From Simkaniaceae bacterium (GTDB lineage Bacteria > Chlamydiota > Chlamydiia > Chlamydiales > Simkaniaceae), in NCBI GenBank assembly GCA_018399075.1, contig CP073763.1, forward strand, positions 868,001 to 932,000: 64,000 nucleotides of DNA, read 5' to 3'. The notes under the pieces were generated by a model, which saw only the letters and a list, made by a program, of their open reading frames with translations, ran no database searches and was not told the DNA's origin. This document shows positions 8,194 through 16,363 of the stretch, piece after piece. Position 1 is the stretch's first letter, and the number at the start of each line of letters is the position of its first letter. The position numbers and the translations under genes were made by a program.

Positions 8194-10410
8194 TCAAGAA
8201 AAAGTTGAGATAGGGTCAATGTCAATGAGGAGGCGGATAGAGCGGGGGAGATATGATTTTTTGCGGGTTTCTTGAAGGATAGAGGAGAGAAGAAGGGAGT
8301 TTGGCCCTTTGATCAGGAGTTTAAAGCGAAACTTATCTTTAATTTTAGCATACCCTGAAGGGATGACTGGATAGAGGGTATAGGAGGCAGGGAGCTTTTT
8401 AAGAATGGTTGCATAGAAAGTTTCAGCGCAGTGTTTAACATGTCCCTCATTTATACCTGAGAAAATCAGTTTAGCTAGACGGGTGTAAGGAGGAAAAGCA
8501 AAAAGTTCGCGCGCTTCCATCTCTTCATTATAGAAGGTTTCGTAGTCTTCTGTTGAAGCATGGTGAAAGATCGGATGTCCTTTAAGGGAGGTTTGGATAA
8601 TCACTTCTCCTTTTAGATCGCCCCGTCCTGAACGGCCAGAGACTTGAGTTAGAAGTTGGAAGACATTTTCAGAGGCGCGGAAGTCTGGGAGGTTTAGGGC
8701 GCCATCAGAGTTCAAGACGCCAACAAGGGTCACTGCTGGGAAATGAAGTCCTTTTGCAACCATTTGTGTTCCTATGAGAACATCAGCTTTTCCCGACTTA
8801 AATTGTTTAAAGAGGATATCATGACTTCCTTTATGGCGGGTGGTATCAGCATCCATGCGGAGGGTGCGGATATCAGGGAAAAGGGCATGGAGAGTCCGTT
8901 CAACCTGCTCTGTTCCTACTCCTTTAAAGTTAAGGGTAGCGGTTCCTTTGCAGGTGGGGCAAGCGACAGGTGGAGGAGCAATGATATACGAGCAAAGATG
9001 GCAGGCTAAGTGATTAGTTCTTTTATGAAAGGTCAGGCTAACTGAGCAATGAGGACATTTGACACTTTCGCCACAACTGGCGCACATTTGGAAGGTGTGA
9101 TAGCCACGACGGTTTAAGAAAAGGAGAACCTGTTCTCCCTTTTTGAGTCGATCTTTAATCCCATCGATCAAATCAGAGCAAAAAAGGGTAAAACCTTCGG
9201 ATTTTGCATACTCGGCTTTCATATCGACAAGCTTAACTTTGGGTAGGGAAGCATCTGTGGCCCGTTTTGTTAAAGTGCTGAGCTTATATTTACCCGCTTT
9301 AGCATTGGCATAACTTTCAAGAGAGGGGGTTGCGCTTCCAAGTACGACTGTAGCCTTTTCCATTTTCCCCCGCATGATAGCGATATCACGTGCATGATAA
9401 CAAGGCTCCTCATCTGTTTGTTTGTATGAGGATTCTTGCTCTTCATCAACGATAATAAGACCAAGGTTTTTAACGGGACTAAAAACCGCTGAACGGGCAC
9501 CGACAACGATTTTAATTTCCCCTTTTCGGATCCCATGCCAAATATCAAAGCGCTCTCCATCGCTTAAACGGTGGTGTAAAATCCCCATTTTTTCTGTGAA
9601 GCGAGATTTTAAGCGCTCGATCGTTTGAGAGGTGAGGGCAATTTCAGGAACAAGGAGAATAACACCTAAATCTAACTTGCGGGCAGCGCTAATGGCTTGC
9701 AGGTAGACTTCAGTTTTTCCACTTCCTGTAATGCCATGAATAAGATGCGTTTGAAAGGTTTTAAGATCACCGGTAATTTTATCAAGAGCCTCTTTTTGCT
9801 CTGGTTTTAATGTTTTCGGTTTTGTAGGGAAAAATTCCATATCTTCTAAGGGAGAACGGTCGATTTGGAGCTCTTCCATTTTTAAGAGTTTTTGTTTTTC
9901 AAGCGTTGTCACGGGACTTTTAGAGGTTCCTGCAAGTTCTAAAAGCTCGGTCAGGAGGATCCCCTTTGGCTTTTTTAATAAGACATCAAGGATCTTTGCT
10001 TGAGAGGAGTGCTTTTCCCTAAGTTTTACAATGTGACTTGAGGTCTCTTTGGGTGAAAGCAAGCGACGAACAAAGAGTTGTTTTTTTTCTTGAGTTTCTT
10101 TCCGAATGGTTGCTGGGAGAAGCACTTTCAAGACTTTTCGAAAAGAAGTGCAATAATAGCGGGAAATCCATTCTGCAAGTTTAAAAAGATTGGGACCGAT
10201 AAGAGGATCTTCTGAAAGGATCTCTTTGATCGGCTGAACTTTGGGGACTGAAGGGGTTTTTTTCAGGGCAACAATGGTCCCTTTTCTGAGAGAATTTTGA
10301 ACAGGAACAAGAACGCGCGTTCCTACCTGAACGTCTTCAGTCAAACCATAATCTAATGGGTCATCAAGCCCTTTGTCTAAGATGACGGCAGCGAATCGAT
10401 CGTATTGCAT
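8194..10410 (-). CDS. priA: Primosomal replication restart helicase PriA
   Basis: PriA reloads the replisome at stalled forks. The protein has an N-terminal DNA-binding region, Walker A GITGSGKT (226-233), the DEEQ-type Walker B, an eight-cysteine zinc region (CASC, CPHC, CHLC, CPTC, roughly 440-490) and helicase motifs through ARATRHKG-like DADTTRHKG and SGRSGRG. ATG 10410 is chosen because the longer frame at 10422 begins with TTG and TTTGGAAC there resembles a ribosome site. The 5' end overlaps the upstream gene by 34 bp, indicating a two-gene operon. Confidence 0.96.
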   Translation of the reverse strand: MQYDRFAAVILDKGLDDPLDYGLTEDVQVGTRVLVPVQNSLRKGTIVALKKTPSVPKVQPIKEILSEDPLIGPNLFKLAEWISRYYCTSFRKVLKVLLPATIRKETQEKKQLFVRRLLSPKETSSHIVKLREKHSSQAKILDVLLKKPKGILLTELLELAGTSKSPVTTLEKQKLLKMEELQIDRSPLEDMEFFPTKPKTLKPEQKEALDKITGDLKTFQTHLIHGITGSGKTEVYLQAISAARKLDLGVILLVPEIALTSQTIERLKSRFTEKMGILHHRLSDGERFDIWHGIRKGEIKIVVGARSAVFSPVKNLGLIIVDEEQESSYKQTDEEPCYHARDIAIMRGKMEKATVVLGSATPSLESYANAKAGKYKLSTLTKRATDASLPKVKLVDMKAEYAKSEGFTLFCSDLIDGIKDRLKKGEQVLLFLNRRGYHTFQMCASCGESVKCPHCSVSLTFHKRTNHLACHLCSYIIAPPPVACPTCKGTATLNFKGVGTEQVERTLHALFPDIRTLRMDADTTRHKGSHDILFKQFKSGKADVLIGTQMVAKGLHFPAVTLVGVLNSDGALNLPDFRASENVFQLLTQVSGRSGRGDLKGEVIIQTSLKGHPIFHHASTEDYETFYNEEMEARELFAFPPYTRLAKLIFSGINEGHVKHCAETFYATILKKLPASYTLYPVIPSGYAKIKDKFRFKLLIKGPNSLLLSSILQETRKKSYLPRSIRLLIDIDPISTFS

Positions 10411-11108
10411 ATGACGTTCCAAAGTGAGCGCTTGAGATAAGGGTCCTTATAATAGAGACTCAAATCGGGAAGGAGAAGGAGAGGGATATTTCCCAATTTC
10501 CTTGTTTTCTGCTGTGGCGTTTCTTGGTAAAAGGGGAGGAGTTCTTTACTCCCAAAAACAAAGGCATCAGGAGCGATGATGAGTTTTAAGTTTTCCGATT
10601 CTAAAAAGAGATCCCATTTCTTTCTAGGGGTCATATCGACAAGGCGGCAGGAACCATAAACGGTATCGATTGCTTTTGCAATCCGCATGATAAAACTGCG
10701 ATATTGGGTTCCTTGAAAAAGGATGGGGATGGCAGGTGTTGAACGCTTTTCTTTCCAGGCTTCTTTGATCCGCTTTGCCTTGTAATCACTTGGAATACTT
10801 TCATGAATATAAAGATCGGGATCAATCTCTTTAAGGATTTTTCGGATCCCTTCTGTTGGTTCAGGGGCTGTAGCTTTAGGGAGTTCTAACTCAATGAATA
10901 CCTTTGCATTTAGAGCTTTTGGCTTAGGGGAAGGTGGTGGTGCAATGGGTTTGACTGGAGGAGGCTTTGCTTGAACTTGAGGTTTGAGCTTCGGTTTTAA
11001 AGGGAGAGGAGGGAGCTCGAGTTTTGTACTTTCTTCTTTTGGAGGGAGAAGTCCTTTTATATAGGTAAGCGTATCATTAAGTAGAGAATTGTATTCCGAA
11101 TTGTTCAT
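10377..11108 (-). CDS. Hypothetical protein upstream of priA (possible CT779-type)
   Basis: No function is recognised. The N-terminal third (about 25-75) is a low-complexity Pro/Lys linker with repeated KP, PPP and LPLKP units. The C-terminal ~150 residues look globular, with alternating hydrophobic segments such as LKLIIAPDAFVF and NIPLLLLPDLSLY. There is no signal peptide. In Chlamydia a hypothetical gene adjoins priA, and this may be its counterpart; the link is positional and from memory. ATG 11108 is preferred over TTG 11120. The 3' end overlaps priA, so the product may work with it. The start codon lies at the edge of an inverted-repeat element. Confidence 0.75.
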   Translation of the reverse strand: MNNSEYNSLLNDTLTYIKGLLPPKEESTKLELPPLPLKPKLKPQVQAKPPPVKPIAPPPSPKPKALNAKVFIELELPKATAPEPTEGIRKILKEIDPDLYIHESIPSDYKAKRIKEAWKEKRSTPAIPILFQGTQYRSFIMRIAKAIDTVYGSCRLVDMTPRKKWDLFLESENLKLIIAPDAFVFGSKELLPFYQETPQQKTRKLGNIPLLLLPDLSLYYKDPYLKRSLWNVICNTIDSLPSS

Positions 11109-11272
11109 GAGACTATCCAACTATTAGAAAGCTTTTGATTTTTGACAGGATTTTTTCCATGTTTTTGTTTTATTTTGAAGCACATACTTGAAAAAGTAGG
11201 GCTAGAAATTAAGTGAAAACATGGAGAAAAGGATACAAAAAGCATGGTTTTAGAATAGTTGGATTGTCTCAT
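11107..11272. repeat. Imperfect long inverted repeat (MITE-like)
   Basis: The left end ATGAGACTATCCAACTATT (11107-11125) recurs in inverted form at the right end (11254-11272) with one mismatch. Similarity continues inwards, including CCATGTTTTT against AAAACATGG, giving arms of roughly 60-70 nt that decay towards the centre. The element fills the gap between the priA-side genes and ftsY. It has no coding capacity and looks like a non-autonomous mobile element remnant or a large transcript hairpin. Confidence 0.65.
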
Positions 11273-11297
11273 ACTCCCATTTAAACATAAAAGGGGA

Positions 11298-12206
11298 TTA
11301 GGAGAAAAGGGCATCGATGTAAGGTTCAGGAGAAAAGGGAAGAAAGTCATCAGCCCCTTCACCGATTCCAATATAACGGATAGGAATTCCCATTTGATGG
11401 TAGATCGAGAGGATAATGCCCCCTTTGGCTGAGCCATCAAGTTTGGTGAGGATCAGCCCACTCAGTGGAGTAAACTCATTAAAGGTTTTTGCTTGATCGA
11501 GTGCATTTTGGCCTGTCGTGGCATCAAGGACAAGATAGATTTCATGAGGAGCATCTGGGACGACTTTTTCGATGACCCGCTTGATTTTTGCAAGTTCATT
11601 CATCAGATCGGTTTTTGAATGGAGTCTTCCAGCAGTATCGGCAATAACCACATCATGACCCCGCGCTTTTGCAGCGGTGAGGGCATCAAAGATAATGGCA
11701 GAAGGATCACCACCAGGTGTTCCCTTAACACAATCAATTTTAAGTCGATCTGACCAAGTGGCGAGTTGTTCGATCGCAGCCGCTCGGAAGGTATCACCTG
11801 CAGCAAGCATCACCTTTTTCCCTTCATCTTTATAGATACGGGCAAGTTTTGCGCAGGAAGTTGTCTTTCCACTTCCATTGACTCCAACAACGAGGATCAC
11901 TTTTGGAGATTCTGAAGGTTTCTTTCCTTGTACGTGGGGTGGCTTATGAAGGATATCTTCAGCATGAGCTTTCATCGCATCAATAGGATGGTTATATTTC
12001 TTCCCATAGTTTCTTACATATTCTACAAACTCAATGGCAAGAGTCGATCCGAGGTCGGCTTCAAAGAGGATCTGTTCAAGCTCATCTAAGGTTGCCTCAT
12101 CAAGAGGGCCATTAAGAAGAGAGCGGATTTTATCCCCAAGAATGGAACGCGTTTTCGAAAACGCTTTTCTAATTTTGTTAAGTCCTGACTTTAAGAGACC
12201 AAACAT
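11298..12206 (-). CDS. ftsY: Signal recognition particle receptor FtsY
   Basis: FtsY is the membrane-associated GTPase that docks SRP-bound ribosomes at SecYEG. The 302-residue protein is essentially the NG domain with a very short N-terminal extension. The P-loop is GVNGSGKT (108-115), DTAGR lies near 194 and TKLDGSAKGG near 257-266. The long acidic A domain of E. coli FtsY is missing, as is usual in chlamydiae. CTGAGGAAAT precedes the ATG. It is divergent from sucC with a 53-bp shared promoter region. Confidence 0.96.
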   Translation of the reverse strand: MFGLLKSGLNKIRKAFSKTRSILGDKIRSLLNGPLDEATLDELEQILFEADLGSTLAIEFVEYVRNYGKKYNHPIDAMKAHAEDILHKPPHVQGKKPSESPKVILVVGVNGSGKTTSCAKLARIYKDEGKKVMLAAGDTFRAAAIEQLATWSDRLKIDCVKGTPGGDPSAIIFDALTAAKARGHDVVIADTAGRLHSKTDLMNELAKIKRVIEKVVPDAPHEIYLVLDATTGQNALDQAKTFNEFTPLSGLILTKLDGSAKGGIILSIYHQMGIPIRYIGIGEGADDFLPFSPEPYIDALFS

Positions 12207-12259
12207 ATTTCCTCAGATTTTTCATTGATCGATAATCCATCGTATCACATATAGGAATT

Positions 12260-13429
12260 ATGGACACTCACGAGTATCAAGCGAAAGAAATTTTGAAAAA
12301 GTATGGAATGCCTATCCCTGAATTTGGGGTGGCAGCATCTCCTGCTGAAGCAAAGCAAGTAGTTCAAGAACTTGGGCTTAAGGAAGCAGTCGTAAAGATT
12401 CAAGTCCATGCTGGCGGCCGGGGAAAAGCTGGAGGGGTAAAGTTTGCCAAATCAAAAGATGAGATTGTCGAAATAGCAAAAAATCTCATTGGGATGAAGA
12501 TGGTAAACAATCAAACAGGACCTCAGGGGATTATAGCCCACAAGGTTCTGATTACAAAGCCTGTTGATATTGCAAAGGAATACTATTTAGGTGCCATTAT
12601 CGATAGGGACAATTCCATGCCTATACTCATAGCCTCACCTGAAGGAGGAATGGAGATTGAGGTGGTTGCTGAAGAGACACCTGAAAAAATCTTGAAGTTG
12701 CCAATAGGGCTAGATGGGAGTGTGAAACCCTACCATCTGTTAAGGCTTGCAAACTTTATGGGTTGGAAGGGACAAACAGCAAAACAGGGGATGAAGGTTG
12801 CGGCAAGCCTTGCCAAAGCCTTTATTGAAACGGATAGCTCCCTTTTAGAAATCAATCCTCTTGTAGAAACAGGAGAGGGGGAGATTTGGGCGATCGATGC
12901 AAAACTCAGCGTTGATGATAATGCCCTATTTCGGCAAAAAGAAATTGCAGCGTTTTATGACCCTTCGCAAGTATCTCCTAATGAAGTTGCTGCAAAAGAG
13001 CATGATCTTGCTTATATCTCCCTTTCTGGAAATATTGGGTGTATGGTTAATGGAGCGGGTCTTGCTATGTCAACAATGGACATCATCCACCACTATGGTG
13101 GTGAGCCTTCAAACTTCCTTGATGTGGGAGGTGGAGCGAGTAAAGAAAAAGTGACCGAAGGATTTAAGATTATCCTCTCTGATGAGAATGTGAAAGCAAT
13201 CCTTGTCAATATTTTTGGAGGGATCATGAACTGTGCGACGATTGCTGAAGGGGTGATTGCTGCCTCTAAAGAACTCAGCATTAAAATCCCTCTCATTGTC
13301 CGCTTAGAAGGGACCAATGTCGAAGAAGGGCGCAAGATCCTTCAAGAATCAAAATTAAAAATCATCTCTGCTGATGGCATGGCAGATGCTGCAGAAAAAG
13401 CTGTCGAATCACTTAAGGAGGGCAAATAG
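12260..13429 (+). CDS. sucC: Succinyl-CoA ligase (ADP/GDP-forming), beta subunit
   Basis: SucC forms the nucleotide-binding subunit of the TCA-cycle enzyme that makes ATP or GTP from succinyl-CoA. The N-terminal ATP-grasp domain begins MDTHEYQAKEIL and contains the HAGGRGKAGGV nucleotide loop (about 52-62). The C-terminal CoA-ligase domain has NIFGGIMNC. The length of 389 is normal. The stop TAG directly abuts the sucD ATG, and AAGGAGGGC near the end of sucC serves as the sucD ribosome site. Confidence 0.97.
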   Translation: MDTHEYQAKEILKKYGMPIPEFGVAASPAEAKQVVQELGLKEAVVKIQVHAGGRGKAGGVKFAKSKDEIVEIAKNLIGMKMVNNQTGPQGIIAHKVLITKPVDIAKEYYLGAIIDRDNSMPILIASPEGGMEIEVVAEETPEKILKLPIGLDGSVKPYHLLRLANFMGWKGQTAKQGMKVAASLAKAFIETDSSLLEINPLVETGEGEIWAIDAKLSVDDNALFRQKEIAAFYDPSQVSPNEVAAKEHDLAYISLSGNIGCMVNGAGLAMSTMDIIHHYGGEPSNFLDVGGGASKEKVTEGFKIILSDENVKAILVNIFGGIMNCATIAEGVIAASKELSIKIPLIVRLEGTNVEEGRKILQESKLKIISADGMADAAEKAVESLKEGK

Positions 13430-14308
13430 ATGTCAATCCTTGTGAATAAAAATACTAAAGTCATTACTCAAGGGATTACTGGAAAATCTGGACAGTTTCA
13501 TACCGAGCAGTGCATTAAATATGGCTCGAAATTTGTTGGGGGCGTCACTCCAGGAAAAGGTGGACAGTCGATCTTTGATATCCCGATCTTTGATACCGTC
13601 TATGAAGCCAAACAAAAAGTCGATCCTGATGCAAGTATGATTTTTGTGCCACCACCTTTTGCGGCTAACTCTATTTTAGAGGCAGAAGATGCTGGCATCC
13701 CCCTTATTATTTGTATTACCGAAGGGATTCCGATTCGGGATATGCTTGAAGTTTCGCGTGTGATGCGAGATTCAAAAACCTCAAGATTGATCGGTCCCAA
13801 TTGCCCAGGAGTGATTACTCCTGATGAGTGTAAGATTGGGATTATGCCGGGGTATATTCATAAGAAGGGGAAAATAGGGATTGTTTCCCGTTCGGGAACA
13901 CTCACCTATGAAGCCGTATGGCAAACTACACAAAATGGTTTGGGACAGTCAAGTTGTGTCGGGATTGGAGGAGATCCTCTTAACGGGACAAACTTTATCG
14001 ATGTTTTACAGCTATTCGAAAAAGACCCCGACACACACGGCATTTTACTTCTCGGAGAAATTGGGGGAAATGCTGAAGAAGAAGCAGCCGATTGGATTAA
14101 AGCTCATTGCAGCAAACCAGTCGGTGGTTTTATCGCGGGTGTTACAGCTCCTCCTGGAAGACGTATGGGGCATGCAGGTGCCATTGTTTCTGGCGGAAAG
14201 GGGACGGCAGAAGGTAAGATGGAAGCTCTGCGATCAGCGGGGGTTCATGTTGCTGAAACTCCAGCTGAGATCGGTAGCACCATTCTAAAAGCCATGGGCA
14301 AATCTTAG
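13430..14308 (+). CDS. sucD: Succinyl-CoA ligase, alpha subunit
   Basis: SucD carries the CoA-binding Rossmann fold and the phosphorylated histidine. The N-terminus has [12 protein letters not shown] and the phospho-His motif is [13 protein letters not shown] in the last quarter (His near 245). At 292 residues it is full length. It follows sucC with zero spacing and forms an obligate heterodimer with it. A 90-bp AT-rich gap with no clear terminator separates it from the next gene. Confidence 0.97.
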   Translation: MSILVNKNTKVITQGITGKSGQFHTEQCIKYGSKFVGGVTPGKGGQSIFDIPIFDTVYEAKQKVDPDASMIFVPPPFAANSILEAEDAGIPLIICITEGIPIRDMLEVSRVMRDSKTSRLIGPNCPGVITPDECKIGIMPGYIHKKGKIGIVSRSGTLTYEAVWQTTQNGLGQSSCVGIGGDPLNGTNFIDVLQLFEKDPDTHGILLLGEIGGNAEEEAADWIKAHCSKPVGGFIAGVTAPPGRRMGHAGAIVSGGKGTAEGKMEALRSAGVHVAETPAEIGSTILKAMGKS

Positions 14309-14398
14309 ATAGTGTCGTCATAAGTTATCGCTGTTTTCTTGAAATCAATTGACTAGAGATTTATCTTTATCCCATTTTAACAGATTTGAGAGGTTAAA

Positions 14399-15082
14399 AT
14401 GAAATTTTGGATGATTTTAATTGGAATCCTTCCGGGACTTCTTTTTGGTGAGATTGTTACAGTGAATCACATTGAAAAAATCAAAGAATGGATTGATAAC
14501 GAGACACTTTGCGTTTTGGATCTTAACGATACATTGATGCAAACCACTGAATATTTGGGAAGCGATACGTGGGCCGCTATAGAGGTTGCTCGGGAAATGA
14601 AAGAAACAGGGAAAAACAAGGAAGAAGTTTATGAATCTTTTATTCCATATTGGCACTCTATTCTTATTCAATCAAAGACCAGTCCAGTAGAAAAAAAGAC
14701 AGCCGAGCTTATTTTATCCTTCCAAGAAAGAGGGGTTCCACTTTTAGGACTGACTGCAAGATATATTGAAATGGCTTATCCAACCCATTCTCAACTACAA
14801 TCTATAGGAATTGATCTCTCAAAAAACAACCTCTATCTTTACGATAAAGAAATCGAAGGAGGGTTTGCTTCAAAATTTATTCAAGGGATCATTTTTGTGG
14901 GACTTAAGAATGATAAAGGAGAGACTCTTTTTCGTTTTTTAGACTCTATTCAATACAAGCCTAAGCGGATTGTATTTGTAGATGATAAACTAAAGAACGT
15001 TCAATCTGTTGGAAAAGCAGTAGAACAAAGAGGAATTACATATTTAGGGGTTCACTACACCTATGTAGAAGAGAATCGTTAG
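14399..15082 (+). CDS. DUF2608 family HAD-like secreted protein
   Basis: This 227-residue protein has a signal peptide (MKFWMILIGILPGLLFG) and a HAD-like core. The first motif reads VLDLNDTL (Asp41, Asn43, Asp44), and the last motif is IVFVDDKLKNVQSV followed by GVHYTY, typical of the DUF2608 family found in chlamydiae and Legionella-like intracellular bacteria. The usual second Asp (DxD) is Asn43 here, so phosphatase activity is uncertain. It probably acts in the periplasm or is exported. GAGAGG lies 7 nt before the ATG. The biological substrate is unknown. Confidence 0.8.
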   Translation: MKFWMILIGILPGLLFGEIVTVNHIEKIKEWIDNETLCVLDLNDTLMQTTEYLGSDTWAAIEVAREMKETGKNKEEVYESFIPYWHSILIQSKTSPVEKKTAELILSFQERGVPLLGLTARYIEMAYPTHSQLQSIGIDLSKNNLYLYDKEIEGGFASKFIQGIIFVGLKNDKGETLFRFLDSIQYKPKRIVFVDDKLKNVQSVGKAVEQRGITYLGVHYTYVEENR

Positions 15083-15131
15083 AATTCAAAAAAGGTAAAA
15101 AATAAAAATCAATTAAGATAGGGTGAGGATT

Positions 15132-16265
15132 ATGAAGATACCCATTAAAATTTCTCCTTTTTTCTTTGTGACAGCCGCACTTATCGGTTGGATCAATAGC
15201 ATGCAGTCCTCCCATCCCTTTATCTTAACACTCATTTGGATCGGTGTGATTTTTATCTCTATCATGGTTCATGAATATGGCCATGCTCTGACTTCTCGTT
15301 ATTTTGGGCAAAAACCTCGCATTCAACTCGTCGCTTTTGGGGGACTAACTTATCCAGAAGGGCCTAGGCTTAGAGGATGGCGAGAGTTCCTTGTTGTTTT
15401 AAACGGTCCTGTTTTTGGGTTTTTACTCTTTCTTCTCTGTCTTTTTATTTTATCGACCGGTTTTTTTGAGAACCCTTACATGCTCTATACCCTTAAAATC
15501 TTTACCTGGGTCAACCTCTTTTGGACGATTGTTAATCTCCTGCCTGTCATGCCTCTCGATGGCGGGCAACTCCTCCGTGTTGTATTAGAGTCGATCTTTG
15601 GTGCCAAAGGACTTAAGTATGCCATCTTTAGCAGCATGCTCCTTTCATGTGGTTTTAGCATTACTTTTTTCTTCATCGGATATTTTCTTGTGGGAGCCAT
15701 CTTTTTTCTCTTTGCTTTCCAAAACTTTGATGCATGGAGAAAATCGCGGGTGATTACCGAAAGTGATCGAAGCGATGAAATCGCAAAGGAGATGAAAGAG
15801 GTTGAAGACCTTTTGAATAATAACCAAAAAGAGGCGGCAATCCCCAAACTGGAAGAAATTCGGACAAAAGCAAAACAGGGAATGATTTATAACTTAACGA
15901 CTCAATATCTCGCTGCTCTAAAAGCAGAGAAAGGGGAGCACAAGGCCGTCTATGATCTTCTTCTTCCGATAGAAAAACACCTCAATCCAGAGTCGAAGCT
16001 TTACCTTCATCGCGCTGCCTATGAAGTCAAAGATTATGCCCTTGTCGTCGAACTTGCTGGACCTTCATTTCAGCTCCTTCCTGATCCCAAAATTGCCTTA
16101 AGCAATGCTGAAGCTTGCGCGGCACTTGCTCAAGCTGAACCAGCAATTGGTTGGCTCAGAGCAGCTCATAAAGGAGGAATCGAAAATCTTGAGTCTATCC
16201 TCTCAAAAGAGGTCTTTGATCCCATTCGAGAAACCGAAGACTTCAAAAAGCTTTTAAATTCTTAG
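15132..16265 (+). CDS. M50-family intramembrane metalloprotease with C-terminal TPR-like region
   Basis: Site-2-protease family members cut transmembrane substrates. The zinc motif is HEYGH (47-51) in a membrane helix, and the third ligand lies in the NLLPVMPLDGGQ motif near residue 141. Four to five hydrophobic segments occupy residues 1-200. The remaining ~180 residues are soluble helical pairs resembling tetratricopeptide repeats, probably a substrate or partner platform. No PDZ domain is present. GTG 15123 is possible, but ATG 15132 is preferred behind GGGTGAGG. Confidence 0.88.
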   Translation: MKIPIKISPFFFVTAALIGWINSMQSSHPFILTLIWIGVIFISIMVHEYGHALTSRYFGQKPRIQLVAFGGLTYPEGPRLRGWREFLVVLNGPVFGFLLFLLCLFILSTGFFENPYMLYTLKIFTWVNLFWTIVNLLPVMPLDGGQLLRVVLESIFGAKGLKYAIFSSMLLSCGFSITFFFIGYFLVGAIFFLFAFQNFDAWRKSRVITESDRSDEIAKEMKEVEDLLNNNQKEAAIPKLEEIRTKAKQGMIYNLTTQYLAALKAEKGEHKAVYDLLLPIEKHLNPESKLYLHRAAYEVKDYALVVELAGPSFQLLPDPKIALSNAEACAALAQAEPAIGWLRAAHKGGIENLESILSKEVFDPIRETEDFKKLLNS

Positions 16266-16312
16266 AGGATTCGAAAGCAACGCCTAATGAATTGATTTTT
16301 TCTTTTGCAAAA

Positions 16313-16327
16313 AAAGTATCGTACTTT
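16313..16327. promoter_or_regulatory. Perfect palindrome upstream of the toxin gene
   Basis: AAAGTA - TCG - TACTTT is a perfect 15-bp inverted repeat 36 bp before the toxin ATG, next to TTGCAA at 16305-16310. It could be an operator; no regulator is assigned. Confidence 0.3.
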
Positions 16328-16363
16328 AAGCTTACATGAGCAATCAATTCAAGGGCTTTTTAA

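Noticed and set aside
11105-11440. Minus-strand ORF covering the inverted-repeat element and the ftsY end
   Set aside because: It reads ftsY in a wrong frame and continues into non-coding repeat; there is no ribosome site or family pattern.
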